Shown here piece after piece: positions 1-6,707 of a stretch of 12,796 nucleotides of DNA (its first letter is position 1; each line of letters opens with the position of its first letter). A model generated the notes under the pieces. That model was not told where the DNA came from. It did no database searches and was given only the letters and a program-made list of their open reading frames with translations. Origin of the DNA: CAYJAP01 sp964368425 (GTDB lineage: Bacteria > Bacillota > Clostridia > Christensenellales > UBA1242); NCBI GenBank assembly GCA_964368425.1, contig CAYJAP010000019.1:1-12796 (forward strand). The letters run 5' to 3'. A program made the position numbers and the translations under genes.

Positions 1-399
1 CTTTTCTTCTTGAACAGGTGCTACTACTGGAGCTGGCCTAACTATTGTTCCATCTGCAGCAATTAAATTTCCTTCAGCGTCGTAACTAACTGTCTGTTTT
101 GTATCAAGCCCGTAAATTGCGTTCATATGTAAACTCTGATAAGAAGCGTTGTTTCCTTCCCCTGTTTTTACAAGTACGATTTTGCCGTCGGTTGTTTCAG
201 TCACACTGATTACTGTTGCGTACAGACCAGAATATGTCTTTACTTTCGCTCCTGCTCTGATTTGAGACTCCAAGTCTTTTCTATAAGCGTCGTCTTTCTT
301 TTTGCGTACTAATGTCATGTATAGCCATAGTCCTAATAGTACAACTAATACTCCTGCTAGTACCCAGTTATATGATGTTGCTAGTAAAAATGATGTCAT
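1..399 (-). CDS. yajC: YajC, preprotein translocase accessory subunit (5' part, runs off the left edge)
   Basis: The reading frame is open from the ATG at 399-397 to the window edge, giving 133 codons with no stop. The protein begins with a short hydrophilic segment followed by one strongly hydrophobic helix (about residues 12-29, WVLAGVLVVLLGLWLYM). A basic KKK stretch and a soluble part with the YajC-like pattern IRAGAKVKTYSGLYATV follow. This is the YajC architecture of a single N-terminal membrane anchor plus a small cytoplasmic domain. YajC associates with SecDF and the Sec translocon. Usual YajC proteins are about 85-110 residues, so this one has an Ala/Pro/Val/Glu-rich C-terminal extension (from about residue 120) of unknown end. 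The start is supported by AAAAGGAGAAGATA immediately upstream. Its position after tgt is the common tgt-yajC-secDF order, so secD is expected just outside the window. Confidence 0.85.
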   Translation of the reverse strand, partial: MTSFLLATSYNWVLAGVLVVLLGLWLYMTLVRKKKDDAYRKDLESQIRAGAKVKTYSGLYATVISVTETTDGKIVLVKTGEGNNASYQSLHMNAIYGLDTKQTVSYDAEGNLIAADGTIVRPAPVVAPVQEEK

Positions 400-442
400 T
401 ATCTTCTCCTTTTGTGGTTAAAAACCAGTAATTTCTGTCAAT

Positions 443-471
443 ACTATAGCAAATATATTATGATTTAGCAA
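443..471 (-). promoter_or_regulatory. Predicted promoter of yajC
   Basis: On the minus strand TTGCTA (471-466) and TATAGT (448-443) are separated by exactly 17 nt, matching a sigma-A type promoter (4/6 and 5/6 to consensus). Transcription would start near 436, about 37 nt before the yajC ATG. The 135-nt gap between tgt and yajC otherwise holds only AT-rich sequence without a clear terminator. Confidence 0.55.
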
Positions 472-534
472 TTAAATATCTTGCATATTTTGTTATTTAT
501 TGATAAATTCAATGGTTTTAATGCAAATAATTTT

Positions 535-1677
535 CTAAAGTTTATTTTCAGGTTTTGTGTAGATAGAATTTTGTTTGTAAAATTCTTCTCGGAACTCTAA
601 CAGTCTGTCTTCGCGGATTGCTGTTTTTATTTTTTCCATGAAACTGGTGAGATAATAAATATTATGGATACTCAGCAATCTTGCTCCCAAAATTTCATCC
701 GCCACAAAAAGATGTCGTAGATAAGCTCGTGTGAAATTTCTGCAACAATAGCAGTCGCATTTGTGGTCTAACTGAGTAAAGTCTTCCTTATACTTTGCAT
801 TTTTAATAACAACTTTTCCATCAGAAGTAAAAGCTGTGCCGTTTCGAGCGATGCGTGTAGGAAGAACACAATCGAACATGTCTATCCCACGAATGACTCC
901 TTCTAAAATGTAGTCTGGAGAACCCACGCCCATTAAATATCGTGGCATATTCTGAGGTAATTTACTCTTTAAAGCATCTAGCATTTGACACATAATAGGT
1001 AAAGGTTCGCCCACCGATAGCCCTCCTATAGCTAGTCCGTGCTTGGCAAATGGAATACAATAATTTAAACTTTTTATTCTTAAATCTTCATAGAAATTTC
1101 CCTGAACTATAGGAAATAACGCTTGTTTCTCATTTTTGTGATAGTTAAAACATCTCTCTAGCCAGTGATGTGTTCTTTCCATTGCTTTTGTGCTTTTAGT
1201 ATAATCTGTGCCGTAAACTGTACACTCATCAAACGCCATGATGATATCTGCACCCAACGCATTTTGTATCTCCATACATTTTTCAGGAGTGATGTAATGC
1301 TTTGCACCGTTGATATGTGAGCGAAATTCCACGCCATCGTCAGTGATTTTTCTGAGTTTGGATAACGAAAAAACCTGAAACCCACCACTGTCTGTGAGGA
1401 TAGGTTTGTCCCAGTTCATAAACTTATGTAGTCCCCCTGCTTTCTCGACGATGTCATGTCCAGGACGAAGATACAAGTGGTAAGTGTTGGATAGAATAAT
1501 TTGACTATTAACTTCTTTTAACTCTTCCGGAGACAGCGATTTAACTGTGGCTTGTGTGCCGACGGGCATAAAGACAGGCGTTTCAATAACTCCATGGGGC
1601 GTTGTGAATCTCCCTATTCTCCCGTAGGTGTTCGAACTCTTCTCTTTTTCTTCAAAACTAAAAAATGGTTTTTTCAT
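535..1677 (-). CDS. tgt: Queuine/preQ1 tRNA-guanine transglycosylase
   Basis: The 380-residue product is full length for bacterial Tgt (about 375). The enzyme exchanges guanine-34 in the anticodon of tRNAs Asp, Asn, His and Tyr for preQ1. Visible hallmarks are LILTDSGGFQ-type sequence with the catalytic Asp at about residue 96, the GGLSVGE loop at 219-224, and GIDMFDCVLPTR at 264-275 with the nucleophilic Asp266. The zinc site is C307-x-C309-x2-C312 with His338. All key residues are present. The start ATG at 1677 has AAAGGATC upstream. The gene sits downstream of queA, the next enzyme of the same pathway, with a UPF0173 hydrolase between them. A separate promoter at 1713-1741 suggests it can be transcribed independently. 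No preQ1 riboswitch is apparent in its 154-nt upstream region. Confidence 0.98.
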   Translation of the reverse strand: MKKPFFSFEEKEKSSNTYGRIGRFTTPHGVIETPVFMPVGTQATVKSLSPEELKEVNSQIILSNTYHLYLRPGHDIVEKAGGLHKFMNWDKPILTDSGGFQVFSLSKLRKITDDGVEFRSHINGAKHYITPEKCMEIQNALGADIIMAFDECTVYGTDYTKSTKAMERTHHWLERCFNYHKNEKQALFPIVQGNFYEDLRIKSLNYCIPFAKHGLAIGGLSVGEPLPIMCQMLDALKSKLPQNMPRYLMGVGSPDYILEGVIRGIDMFDCVLPTRIARNGTAFTSDGKVVIKNAKYKEDFTQLDHKCDCYCCRNFTRAYLRHLFVADEILGARLLSIHNIYYLTSFMEKIKTAIREDRLLEFREEFYKQNSIYTKPENKL

Positions 1678-1712
1678 AGTGATCCTTTGCTCTTGATATG
1701 TAAGTATTAAGA

Positions 1713-1741
1713 AGTATGTCGCGTTTGTATGTTTATGTCAA
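1713..1741 (-). promoter_or_regulatory. Predicted promoter of tgt
   Basis: A perfect -35 TTGACA (1741-1736) lies 17 nt from CATACT (1718-1713, 4/6 to TATAAT) on the minus strand. This places the start near 1706, about 29 nt before the tgt ATG. It lies in the gap after the UPF0173 gene, so tgt probably has its own transcript in addition to any readthrough. Confidence 0.6.
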
Positions 1742-1760
1742 TACGTGCATATCTATACCA

Positions 1761-1780
1761 TATTAACACCTGTCTTAATA
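1761..1780. promoter_or_regulatory. Imperfect palindrome upstream of the tgt promoter (possible operator)
   Basis: The 20-bp sequence TATTAACACCTGTCTTAATA has perfect 6-bp outer arms (TATTAA/TTAATA) and partly symmetric inner bases. It is centred about 30 bp upstream of the tgt -35 hexamer, where an activator or repressor site could lie. No known operator is assigned. AT-rich arms of this length can occur by chance. Confidence 0.25.
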
Positions 1781-1794
1781 ATGTATTTATATTA

Positions 1795-1831
1795 GTTATT
1801 ATTTATAAATATAATTGTATATTTTAATAAC
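1795..1831 (-). other. AT-rich hairpin directly after the UPF0173 stop codon
   Basis: Immediately downstream of the TAA, the minus strand can fold as GTTATTA pairing with TAATAAC, enclosing AAATATA-CAAT-TATATTT, with a 5-nt bulge ATAAA. This gives 7 plus 7 base pairs over 37 nt. It is almost entirely A-U and has no U-tract behind it, so it is a poor intrinsic terminator. It could be a weak 3'-end structure. Confidence 0.3.
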
Positions 1832-2530
1832 TTAAACTTTTACACTCTCTCCTACTGCTAGTATTTTAACATTTTTAATCTTATTTAACAAGGACTTATT
1901 TGTAATAGCTATACTGTCAAAAGTGTCATAGTGCATAGGTATGTTGATTCGAGAGTGTAACATATTATTTGTGACAAACTCAGCGTCTGGGATATCCATC
2001 GTATACACCCCGCCAACCGGAATGAGCGAAACATTGGGTTTATATAATTGATCGATTATATTTATCTCTGCACTGACCGACGTGTCACCCATATGGTATA
2101 CACGAGTATCGCCAGATATTACTACCACGCCACTACAGACTCCACCATACAATAACTGCCCGTTATCGTTGATAGAACTACTATGTACGGCAGGAACAAT
2201 CTTTATATAAATATCATTCTTGAGAGAAATATTCCCACCGATATTTGTATAGATTAGATTGTCTATCCCCTTACTAGCTAACCACGAGCAAATCTCAAAA
2301 TTTGATATTATAGTAGGTTTCTTTTCTTTGCATAGATCGTTATATATTTCGAGGACACCGCCGATGTGGTCGCCATGTGCATGTGTAATAAAAATGTAAT
2401 CTACATCAGTAAGAAGTTTTTTGTAAGCAGGAGTAAACAATTTGTTTCCATTTATGAATGGATCAATACATATCTTAACTCCCTTATCCTCTAATAAGAA
2501 AAAAGCATGTCCTAAATAAGTTATTTTCAT
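1832..2530 (-). CDS. UPF0173-family metal-dependent hydrolase (YtkL-like, metallo-beta-lactamase fold)
   Basis: This 232-residue protein has the complete metal-binding set of the metallo-beta-lactamase fold: ITHAHGDH at residues 48-55 (His50, His52, Asp54, His55), His116 in VPAVHSSS, Asp149 in HMGDTS, and His200 in PMHYDT. The short N-terminal MKITYLGHAFFLL and the overall length match the UPF0173 (YtkL/YddR-like) proteins, whose physiological substrate is not established. The start at 2530 is supported by GGAGGGATT upstream. It follows queA after 22 nt, consistent with the same transcript, and precedes tgt. A role connected to queuosine metabolism is only suggested by position. The ORF is intact. 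Confidence 0.88.
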   Translation of the reverse strand: MKITYLGHAFFLLEDKGVKICIDPFINGNKLFTPAYKKLLTDVDYIFITHAHGDHIGGVLEIYNDLCKEKKPTIISNFEICSWLASKGIDNLIYTNIGGNISLKNDIYIKIVPAVHSSSINDNGQLLYGGVCSGVVVISGDTRVYHMGDTSVSAEINIIDQLYKPNVSLIPVGGVYTMDIPDAEFVTNNMLHSRINIPMHYDTFDSIAITNKSLLNKIKNVKILAVGESVKV

Positions 2531-2552
2531 AATCCCTCCATGAATAAATATT

Positions 2553-3614
2553 CTATATTATTAGCGATGCATCTCCGAAACTAAAGAATCTATATTTCTT
2601 TTGTATTGCATAATTATACATATTTAACGTTTCATCTATACCACAAAAAGCGGATACCAGCATAATTAATGTACTCTCTGGGAGATGGAAGTTGGTAATT
2701 ATAGCGTCGACAACTTTAAACTTATATCCCGGATAAATAAATATATCGGTGTTTCCTTTGCCCGCTAGAATATTTCCGCTTTTGTTACTTGAGGTTTCTA
2801 ACGTACGCACAGAAGTAGTTCCCACTGCAATTACTTTATTTCCTTTTGCTTTAGCTTGATTGATGACATCTGCAGTTTCGGGCGTTATCTCATAGTACTC
2901 ACTGTGCATGTGATGCTGCAGTATGTTTTCATCTGATACTGGTCTGAATGTACCCAATCCTACGTGCAACAAAACTTCCGCTACTATAATCCCTTTATCT
3001 TTTACCTTTTGCAACAACTCAGGGGTAAAGTGTAATCCGGCCGTCGGAGCAGCACTACTCCCCGTTTCTTTCGAGTAAACCGTCTGATAACGAGATTTAT
3101 CTGGATATTGATTCTTTATATATGGAGGCAGGGGCATGACACCTATCTCATTTAAGATGTCTTCAAAAACTCCATCGTACTTAAATTGTAACAGTTTTCC
3201 TCCTGCCAAAGAGAGATCGTCTTTAACCACGGCAGATAGTATAACCTTTTTGTTATTATCATGAAAAATAATTTCCGTTCCTACAGGAAATCTTTTAGCT
3301 GGTTTCAATAGTACTTCCCATGTCGTCAAATCTACACGCTTCAATAATAAAACTTCTACTTTAGCTGTAGTAGAAACTTTTTCGCCATACAATCGTGCAG
3401 GTAAAACCTTGGTGGTATTAATAACTAACACATCATCTTTCTTCAGATAATCTATTACGTCTGTAAAGATTTTGTCTTCGATTTTGCTGTTTTCTCTATG
3501 AAAAACCAGTAACTTAGAGCTATCTCTAGGTTGTGCAGGTGTCTGTGCAATTATTTCTTCTGGTAAGTCATAATAGTATGTCTTAACGCTGAAGATATCT
3601 TTACTTTTCTCCAT
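2553..3614 (-). CDS. queA: S-adenosylmethionine:tRNA ribosyltransferase-isomerase
   Basis: QueA transfers and isomerises the ribosyl part of S-adenosylmethionine onto preQ1-modified tRNA to give epoxyqueuosine. From the ATG at 3614 the product is 353 residues (E. coli QueA is about 356). Family motifs are all visible: YDLPEEIIAQTP near residues 15-26, VLVINTTKVLPARL (62-75), SAAPTAGLHFT (187-197), LLHVGLGTFRPV (215-226), AVGTTSVRTLE (263-273) and TNFHLPESTL (307-316). An in-frame GTG at 3632 and ATG at 3629 would add 5-6 residues but have no Shine-Dalgarno site. The ATG at 3614 has GTGAGG just upstream, although with a short spacing of 3 nt. The start lies inside the 3' end of ruvB (14-nt overlap in another frame), so translational coupling is likely. 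Confidence 0.96.
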   Translation of the reverse strand: MEKSKDIFSVKTYYYDLPEEIIAQTPAQPRDSSKLLVFHRENSKIEDKIFTDVIDYLKKDDVLVINTTKVLPARLYGEKVSTTAKVEVLLLKRVDLTTWEVLLKPAKRFPVGTEIIFHDNNKKVILSAVVKDDLSLAGGKLLQFKYDGVFEDILNEIGVMPLPPYIKNQYPDKSRYQTVYSKETGSSAAPTAGLHFTPELLQKVKDKGIIVAEVLLHVGLGTFRPVSDENILQHHMHSEYYEITPETADVINQAKAKGNKVIAVGTTSVRTLETSSNKSGNILAGKGNTDIFIYPGYKFKVVDAIITNFHLPESTLIMLVSAFCGIDETLNMYNYAIQKKYRFFSFGDASLII

Positions 3615-4674
3615 CGTCCTCACTCTCATCACTTGCTAAAAATAAATTCACGTATTTTTGTTTTTCTTTACTTATCTTTTTGTTTAGATGTTCGTAAGCG
3701 CCCGGTAAAACAACCCTTCCTCTAGGCGTTCTCGCGATAAATCCTAGTTGAATCAGAAATGGTTCATATATATCTTCGATGGTGTTAGCTTCCTCTGTCG
3801 TGGCAGCCGCCAAAGTATCTAGTCCTACTGGCCCGCCCTTGAACTTGTCTATAATTGTTAACAGGATTTTCCTATCGGTGAAATCCAACCCTAATTCATC
3901 TACTTCTAACATTAACAGAGCTTTTTTACACAGCTCGAAGGTAATGACACCCTCACCTTTAACTTGTGCGAAATCACGCACTCTTTTTAATAAGCGGTTT
4001 GCTATACGAGGAGTTCCACGACTTCTCATAGCAAGCTCTCCGGCTGCTCCGTCAGCGATACTTATTCCTAACAGACTTGCCGACCGTTTGATGATTTTTA
4101 GTAAATCTTTTTTCTCATAATGTTCTAAACGACAGACCACACCAAACCTATCTCTCAATGGACCGGTTAACATGCCGGCTTTGGTGGTAGCCCCAACTAA
4201 TGTGAACGGCTGTAATTTTAGACGCATAGTTCTCGCACTTGGGCCTTTCCCCACGACAAAATCTAGAGCATAATCCTCCATTGCTGGGTATAAAACTTCC
4301 TCAATACCACGAGATAAGCGATGTATTTCGTCAATGAATAGTACGTCTCCCCGTTGTAAGTTTGTCAGAATTGCCGCTAAATCTGCAACTTTTTCTATCG
4401 CTGGACCACTCGTAACTTTAATAGAAGAACCTAATTCGCTAGCAATTATATGAGCCAATGTCGTTTTTCCTAGACCAGGAGGTCCGTATAAAAGGACGTG
4501 GTCTAACGCCTCGTTTCTCTTCTTAGCAGCACTTACATAGATATTCAGACTTTCCTTAATTTTGTTTTGTCCGACATAGTCTTCCATTCGTGTAGGACGT
4601 AAAGTGTTTTCTACTTCACCATCTTCAATATCTCGTGTGCTTTTGATTAATCTTTCGTCATCCTCAAAGTTCAT
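3601..4674 (-). CDS. ruvB: Holliday junction branch migration ATPase RuvB
   Basis: RuvB is the hexameric AAA+ motor that drives Holliday-junction branch migration together with RuvA. The 357-residue product shows LRPTRMEDYVGQ near the N-terminus, Walker A GPPGLGKT at 64-71, Walker B LFIDEIHRL with Asp115-Glu116, sensor 1 GATTKAG, the arginine-finger segment GPLRDRFG (Arg174/Arg176), and the C-terminal winged-helix region ending GFIARTPRGRVVLPGAYEHL. I choose the ATG at 4674 because GGGAG sits 5 nt before it. The in-frame ATG at 4686 places that Shine-Dalgarno sequence inside the coding region and has no site of its own. The C-terminal tail is acidic (DESEDDGEK) and its DNA overlaps the queA start. 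A putative promoter lies in the 73-nt gap after ruvA. Confidence 0.97.
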   Translation of the reverse strand: MNFEDDERLIKSTRDIEDGEVENTLRPTRMEDYVGQNKIKESLNIYVSAAKKRNEALDHVLLYGPPGLGKTTLAHIIASELGSSIKVTSGPAIEKVADLAAILTNLQRGDVLFIDEIHRLSRGIEEVLYPAMEDYALDFVVGKGPSARTMRLKLQPFTLVGATTKAGMLTGPLRDRFGVVCRLEHYEKKDLLKIIKRSASLLGISIADGAAGELAMRSRGTPRIANRLLKRVRDFAQVKGEGVITFELCKKALLMLEVDELGLDFTDRKILLTIIDKFKGGPVGLDTLAAATTEEANTIEDIYEPFLIQLGFIARTPRGRVVLPGAYEHLNKKISKEKQKYVNLFLASDESEDDGEK

Positions 4675-4696
4675 TATATCTCCCATTTACATACTT

Positions 4697-4725
4697 ATTT
4701 TAAACGTTTGAACGCGAATAAGCAA
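4697..4725 (-). promoter_or_regulatory. Possible promoter of ruvB with a palindrome in the spacer
   Basis: TTGCTT (4725-4720) and TAAAAT (4702-4697) are 17 nt apart on the minus strand; the -10 is 5/6 and the -35 only 3/6. The spacer contains CGTTCAAACG (4714-4705), a CGTTNNAACG palindrome, next to the self-complementary AAACGTTT (4702-4709). This would allow ruvB to be expressed apart from ruvCA. The palindrome could be an operator but does not fit the Gram-positive LexA box. Confidence 0.38.
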
Positions 4726-4747
4726 TAAAATTAATATCTAAAATAAA

Positions 4748-5335
4748 TTAACCAATCTGTTTCAACGCTTTCGCAACAATTTGTTCGGTAGTATCATCAG
4801 GTAAAAATACTCTTTTTACGATAGCTGTAGCGTCAAAGCGAGTTAAACCCATGGTTATGAGCAACTCTATACTCTCCGCACAAGCGTCTGTCTCAAGCGC
4901 CATGTTCATTATTGGCATGGCTGATAAATCTATGCCGCTAAACTTTCCTTTTAGATCCACGACAATACGCTCAGCAGTTTTCTTACCTAGTCCTTTTACT
5001 TTGGATAGCATGGAAGCATCTCCGTAAGCAAAAGCGGTCATTAAGTCGTTTACCGTCATAGAAGACAGCACACTCATGGCGGTTTTTGCCCCTACACCTG
5101 AAACAGTTATTAGCTCCAAAAACATCTTTTTCTCTTCTTTAGTCTTAAACCCAAATAACTGCTGAGCGTCTTCTCGCACATGCAGATAGGTATAGATCTT
5201 GATAAAATCTCCAATTGCCGGTAATGAAGCAATAGTATTTGTGCCTACGTACAGCTCGTAACCTATACCGTTACAGTTTAATACAACAATGTTGTTGCCT
5301 TTCTCTTCAATGTTTCCACTAATAAATGCGTACAT
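4748..5335 (-). CDS. ruvA: Holliday junction branch migration complex subunit RuvA
   Basis: RuvA binds the four-way DNA junction as a tetramer and loads RuvB. The 195-residue product has the three expected parts. The first is an N-terminal OB-fold (1-62) with the acidic pin Glu55-Asp56 in HVREDAQQLFGF. The second is a double helix-hairpin-helix region, ITVSGVGAKTAMSVL (76-90) and VKGLGKKTAERIVVDLKG (113-130). The third is a C-terminal RuvB-binding domain (about 148-195) after a flexible linker. The ATG at 5335 is preceded by AAGGAG, which begins in the last bases of ruvC, 9 nt upstream, indicating a ruvC-ruvA transcriptional unit. Confidence 0.97.
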   Translation of the reverse strand: MYAFISGNIEEKGNNIVVLNCNGIGYELYVGTNTIASLPAIGDFIKIYTYLHVREDAQQLFGFKTKEEKKMFLELITVSGVGAKTAMSVLSSMTVNDLMTAFAYGDASMLSKVKGLGKKTAERIVVDLKGKFSGIDLSAMPIMNMALETDACAESIELLITMGLTRFDATAIVKRVFLPDDTTEQIVAKALKQIG

Positions 5336-5344
5336 GTTTTCTCC

Positions 5345-5839
5345 TTATTTTATCTCTGTTCCTGAAAGTATTGTGTTTGTTTGTGCGTGACATAGAGCAA
5401 CTGCGATAGCATCAGCAGCGTCGTCAGGTTTCGGTATGTTTTTGAGATTCAGTATTGCTTTTACCATGTACTGCACCTGCTGTTTCTCTGCCCTTCCGTG
5501 ACCTGTTAACGCTTGCTTTATCTGTAGCGGAGTATACTCATAGAGCTTGTGTACTTTGTGTACGGCACATAGTAGTGCCACTCCTCGAGCTTCGGCTACA
5601 GCAATGGCAGTTGTTACGTTCTTATTAAAGAACAACTCCTCTATTGCTACACAATCGGGTTTATGTTGATGGATCAACGCACTCATGCTGTTATAGATTT
5701 TGTCTAAGCGTACCGGTAAACTATCCTCTTTGGGCGTTCTTATGACACCGTAATCTACAATTTTATAACCAGTGTTCGTTTTGTCAATTATGCCATATCC
5801 CACAATTGCTAGACCGGGGTCAATTCCTAAAATTCTCAT
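5345..5839 (-). CDS. ruvC: Crossover junction endodeoxyribonuclease RuvC
   Basis: RuvC cuts Holliday junctions symmetrically to resolve recombination intermediates. The 164-residue protein has the RNase H-like fold signature and all four catalytic acids: Asp7 in GIDPGL, Glu67 in AIEELFF, and Asp140 and Asp143 in KPDDAADAIAVALCH. Length is normal (E. coli 173). The start at 5839 has AGGTGA about 5 nt upstream. It is first in the ruvC-ruvA unit, after a consensus promoter (5857-5885) and separated from yebC by a terminator. With ruvA and ruvB adjacent, the full RuvABC resolvasome is encoded here. Confidence 0.97.
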   Translation of the reverse strand: MRILGIDPGLAIVGYGIIDKTNTGYKIVDYGVIRTPKEDSLPVRLDKIYNSMSALIHQHKPDCVAIEELFFNKNVTTAIAVAEARGVALLCAVHKVHKLYEYTPLQIKQALTGHGRAEKQQVQYMVKAILNLKNIPKPDDAADAIAVALCHAQTNTILSGTEIK

Positions 5840-5856
5840 TCTTCACCTACGTAGAT

Positions 5857-5885
5857 AGTTTATATAAAAAAAGGTGTATTGTCAA
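5857..5885 (-). promoter_or_regulatory. Predicted promoter of ruvC-ruvA
   Basis: A perfect TTGACA (5885-5880) is followed after 17 nt by TAAACT (5862-5857, 4/6) on the minus strand. The predicted start is near 5850, leaving a leader of only about 10 nt that is mostly the Shine-Dalgarno region. The promoter sits directly behind the yebC terminator, so ruvC begins a new transcript. Confidence 0.68.
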
Positions 5886-5920
5886 ACAATTAATCGTCCT
5901 ATGCAAACAAATGTTCTAAT

Positions 5921-5944
5921 AAAAAAGATGACGTAATTGTCATC
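5921..5944 (-). terminator. Intrinsic terminator after yebC
   Basis: Five nt after the yebC stop codon the minus strand reads GATGAC-AATTAC-GTCATC followed by TTTTTT. This is a perfect 6-bp stem, a 6-nt loop and a U-tract. It closes the infC-to-yebC operon and separates it from the ruvC promoter. The stem is short, so partial readthrough is possible. Confidence 0.75.
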
Positions 5945-5949
5945 AATTT

Positions 5950-6684
5950 CTACTCTTCTTCTGGAAGATCAACGTTATGATATACTTCCTGAACGTCATC
6001 ATTGTCTTCTAACATAGCAATCATTTTATTGAAAGATGCTATCTTCTCTTCTGGTAAAGTTATATATATAGCAGGAACTAAGTCTATCGAGCTGATTTCA
6101 ATCGGAATGTTGTTGGTTGTTAAAAATTCCTTGACCTCTTCGAAACTCTCTGGAGCAGTGTACACTTCGAAACGGTCCTCATAGGTTATAACGTCGTCCG
6201 CGCCACCTTCGATAGCGTGCATCATGATGTCGTCTTCCGTGAACCCTTTGCCTTGGAGAATAATTATTACGCCCTTTCTGCTAAAAAGGTACGCTACACT
6301 ATTTGACTGCCCTAGGTTACCACCGTATTTATCAAAAGCATGTCTAACGTCCGAGGCTGTTCGATTTTTGTTGTCCGTCAACGCATCTACTATAACCGCA
6401 CTGCCGGCCGGCCCATATCCCTCGTACGTGATACTTTCATAGTTAACAGAGCCTAGCTCTCCACTGGCCTTTTTTATGCTGCGATTGATATTGTCGTTTG
6501 GCATATTAGAGGCTCTAGCTTTTAATATAATATTTTTCAGTTTCGTGTTTTTATCTGGGTCCGCTCCACCCTGTTTAACAGCCACTGCAATTTCTCTTCC
6601 GATTTTCGTAAACACCTTAGCATTCGCAGCATCATTTTTTGCTTTTGTATGTTTTATGGTGCTCCATTTATTATGTCCTGACAT
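5950..6684 (-). CDS. yebC: YebC/PmpR/TACO1-family protein
   Basis: The 244-residue product opens with the family signature MSGHNKWSTIKHTKAKNDAA and continues with ANAKVFTKIGREI. Further family hallmarks are KARASNMPNDNINRSIKKA (53-71), YEGYGPAGSAVIVDALTDNKNRTASDVRHAF (about 87-117), KYGGNLGQSNSVAYLFSRKG, and an acidic C-terminus. The family was long annotated as a transcriptional regulator. More recent work describes YebC and mitochondrial TACO1 as ribosome-associated translation factors that help with difficult peptide motifs such as polyproline. Its place downstream of ribosomal protein genes fits a translational role. The start is supported by AAGGAGAG upstream. It is the last gene before the terminator at 5921-5944. 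Confidence 0.95.
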   Translation of the reverse strand: MSGHNKWSTIKHTKAKNDAANAKVFTKIGREIAVAVKQGGADPDKNTKLKNIILKARASNMPNDNINRSIKKASGELGSVNYESITYEGYGPAGSAVIVDALTDNKNRTASDVRHAFDKYGGNLGQSNSVAYLFSRKGVIIILQGKGFTEDDIMMHAIEGGADDVITYEDRFEVYTAPESFEEVKEFLTTNNIPIEISSIDLVPAIYITLPEEKIASFNKMIAMLEDNDDVQEVYHNVDLPEEE

Positions 6685-6707
6685 AAAACTCTCCTTAATG
6701 TAAATAT

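Noticed and set aside
400..534. Terminator after tgt formed by distant TTGCAT/ATGCAA arms
   Set aside because: The arms are 34 nt apart with a weak inner stem and no U-tract, so it is not a credible intrinsic terminator.
3779..4120. Plus-strand open frame of 113 codons within ruvB
   Set aside because: It is antisense to conserved ruvB coding sequence, resembles no family and has no ribosome site.
4675..4686. ruvB starting at ATG 4686
   Set aside because: GGGAG lies between it and the ATG at 4674, which is the normal spacing for the latter; no site precedes 4686.
4702..4714. LexA/SOS box upstream of ruvB
   Set aside because: The Gram-positive LexA box has GAAC-N4-GTTC polarity; the sequence here is CGTTNNAACG with reverse polarity, so the call is not supported.
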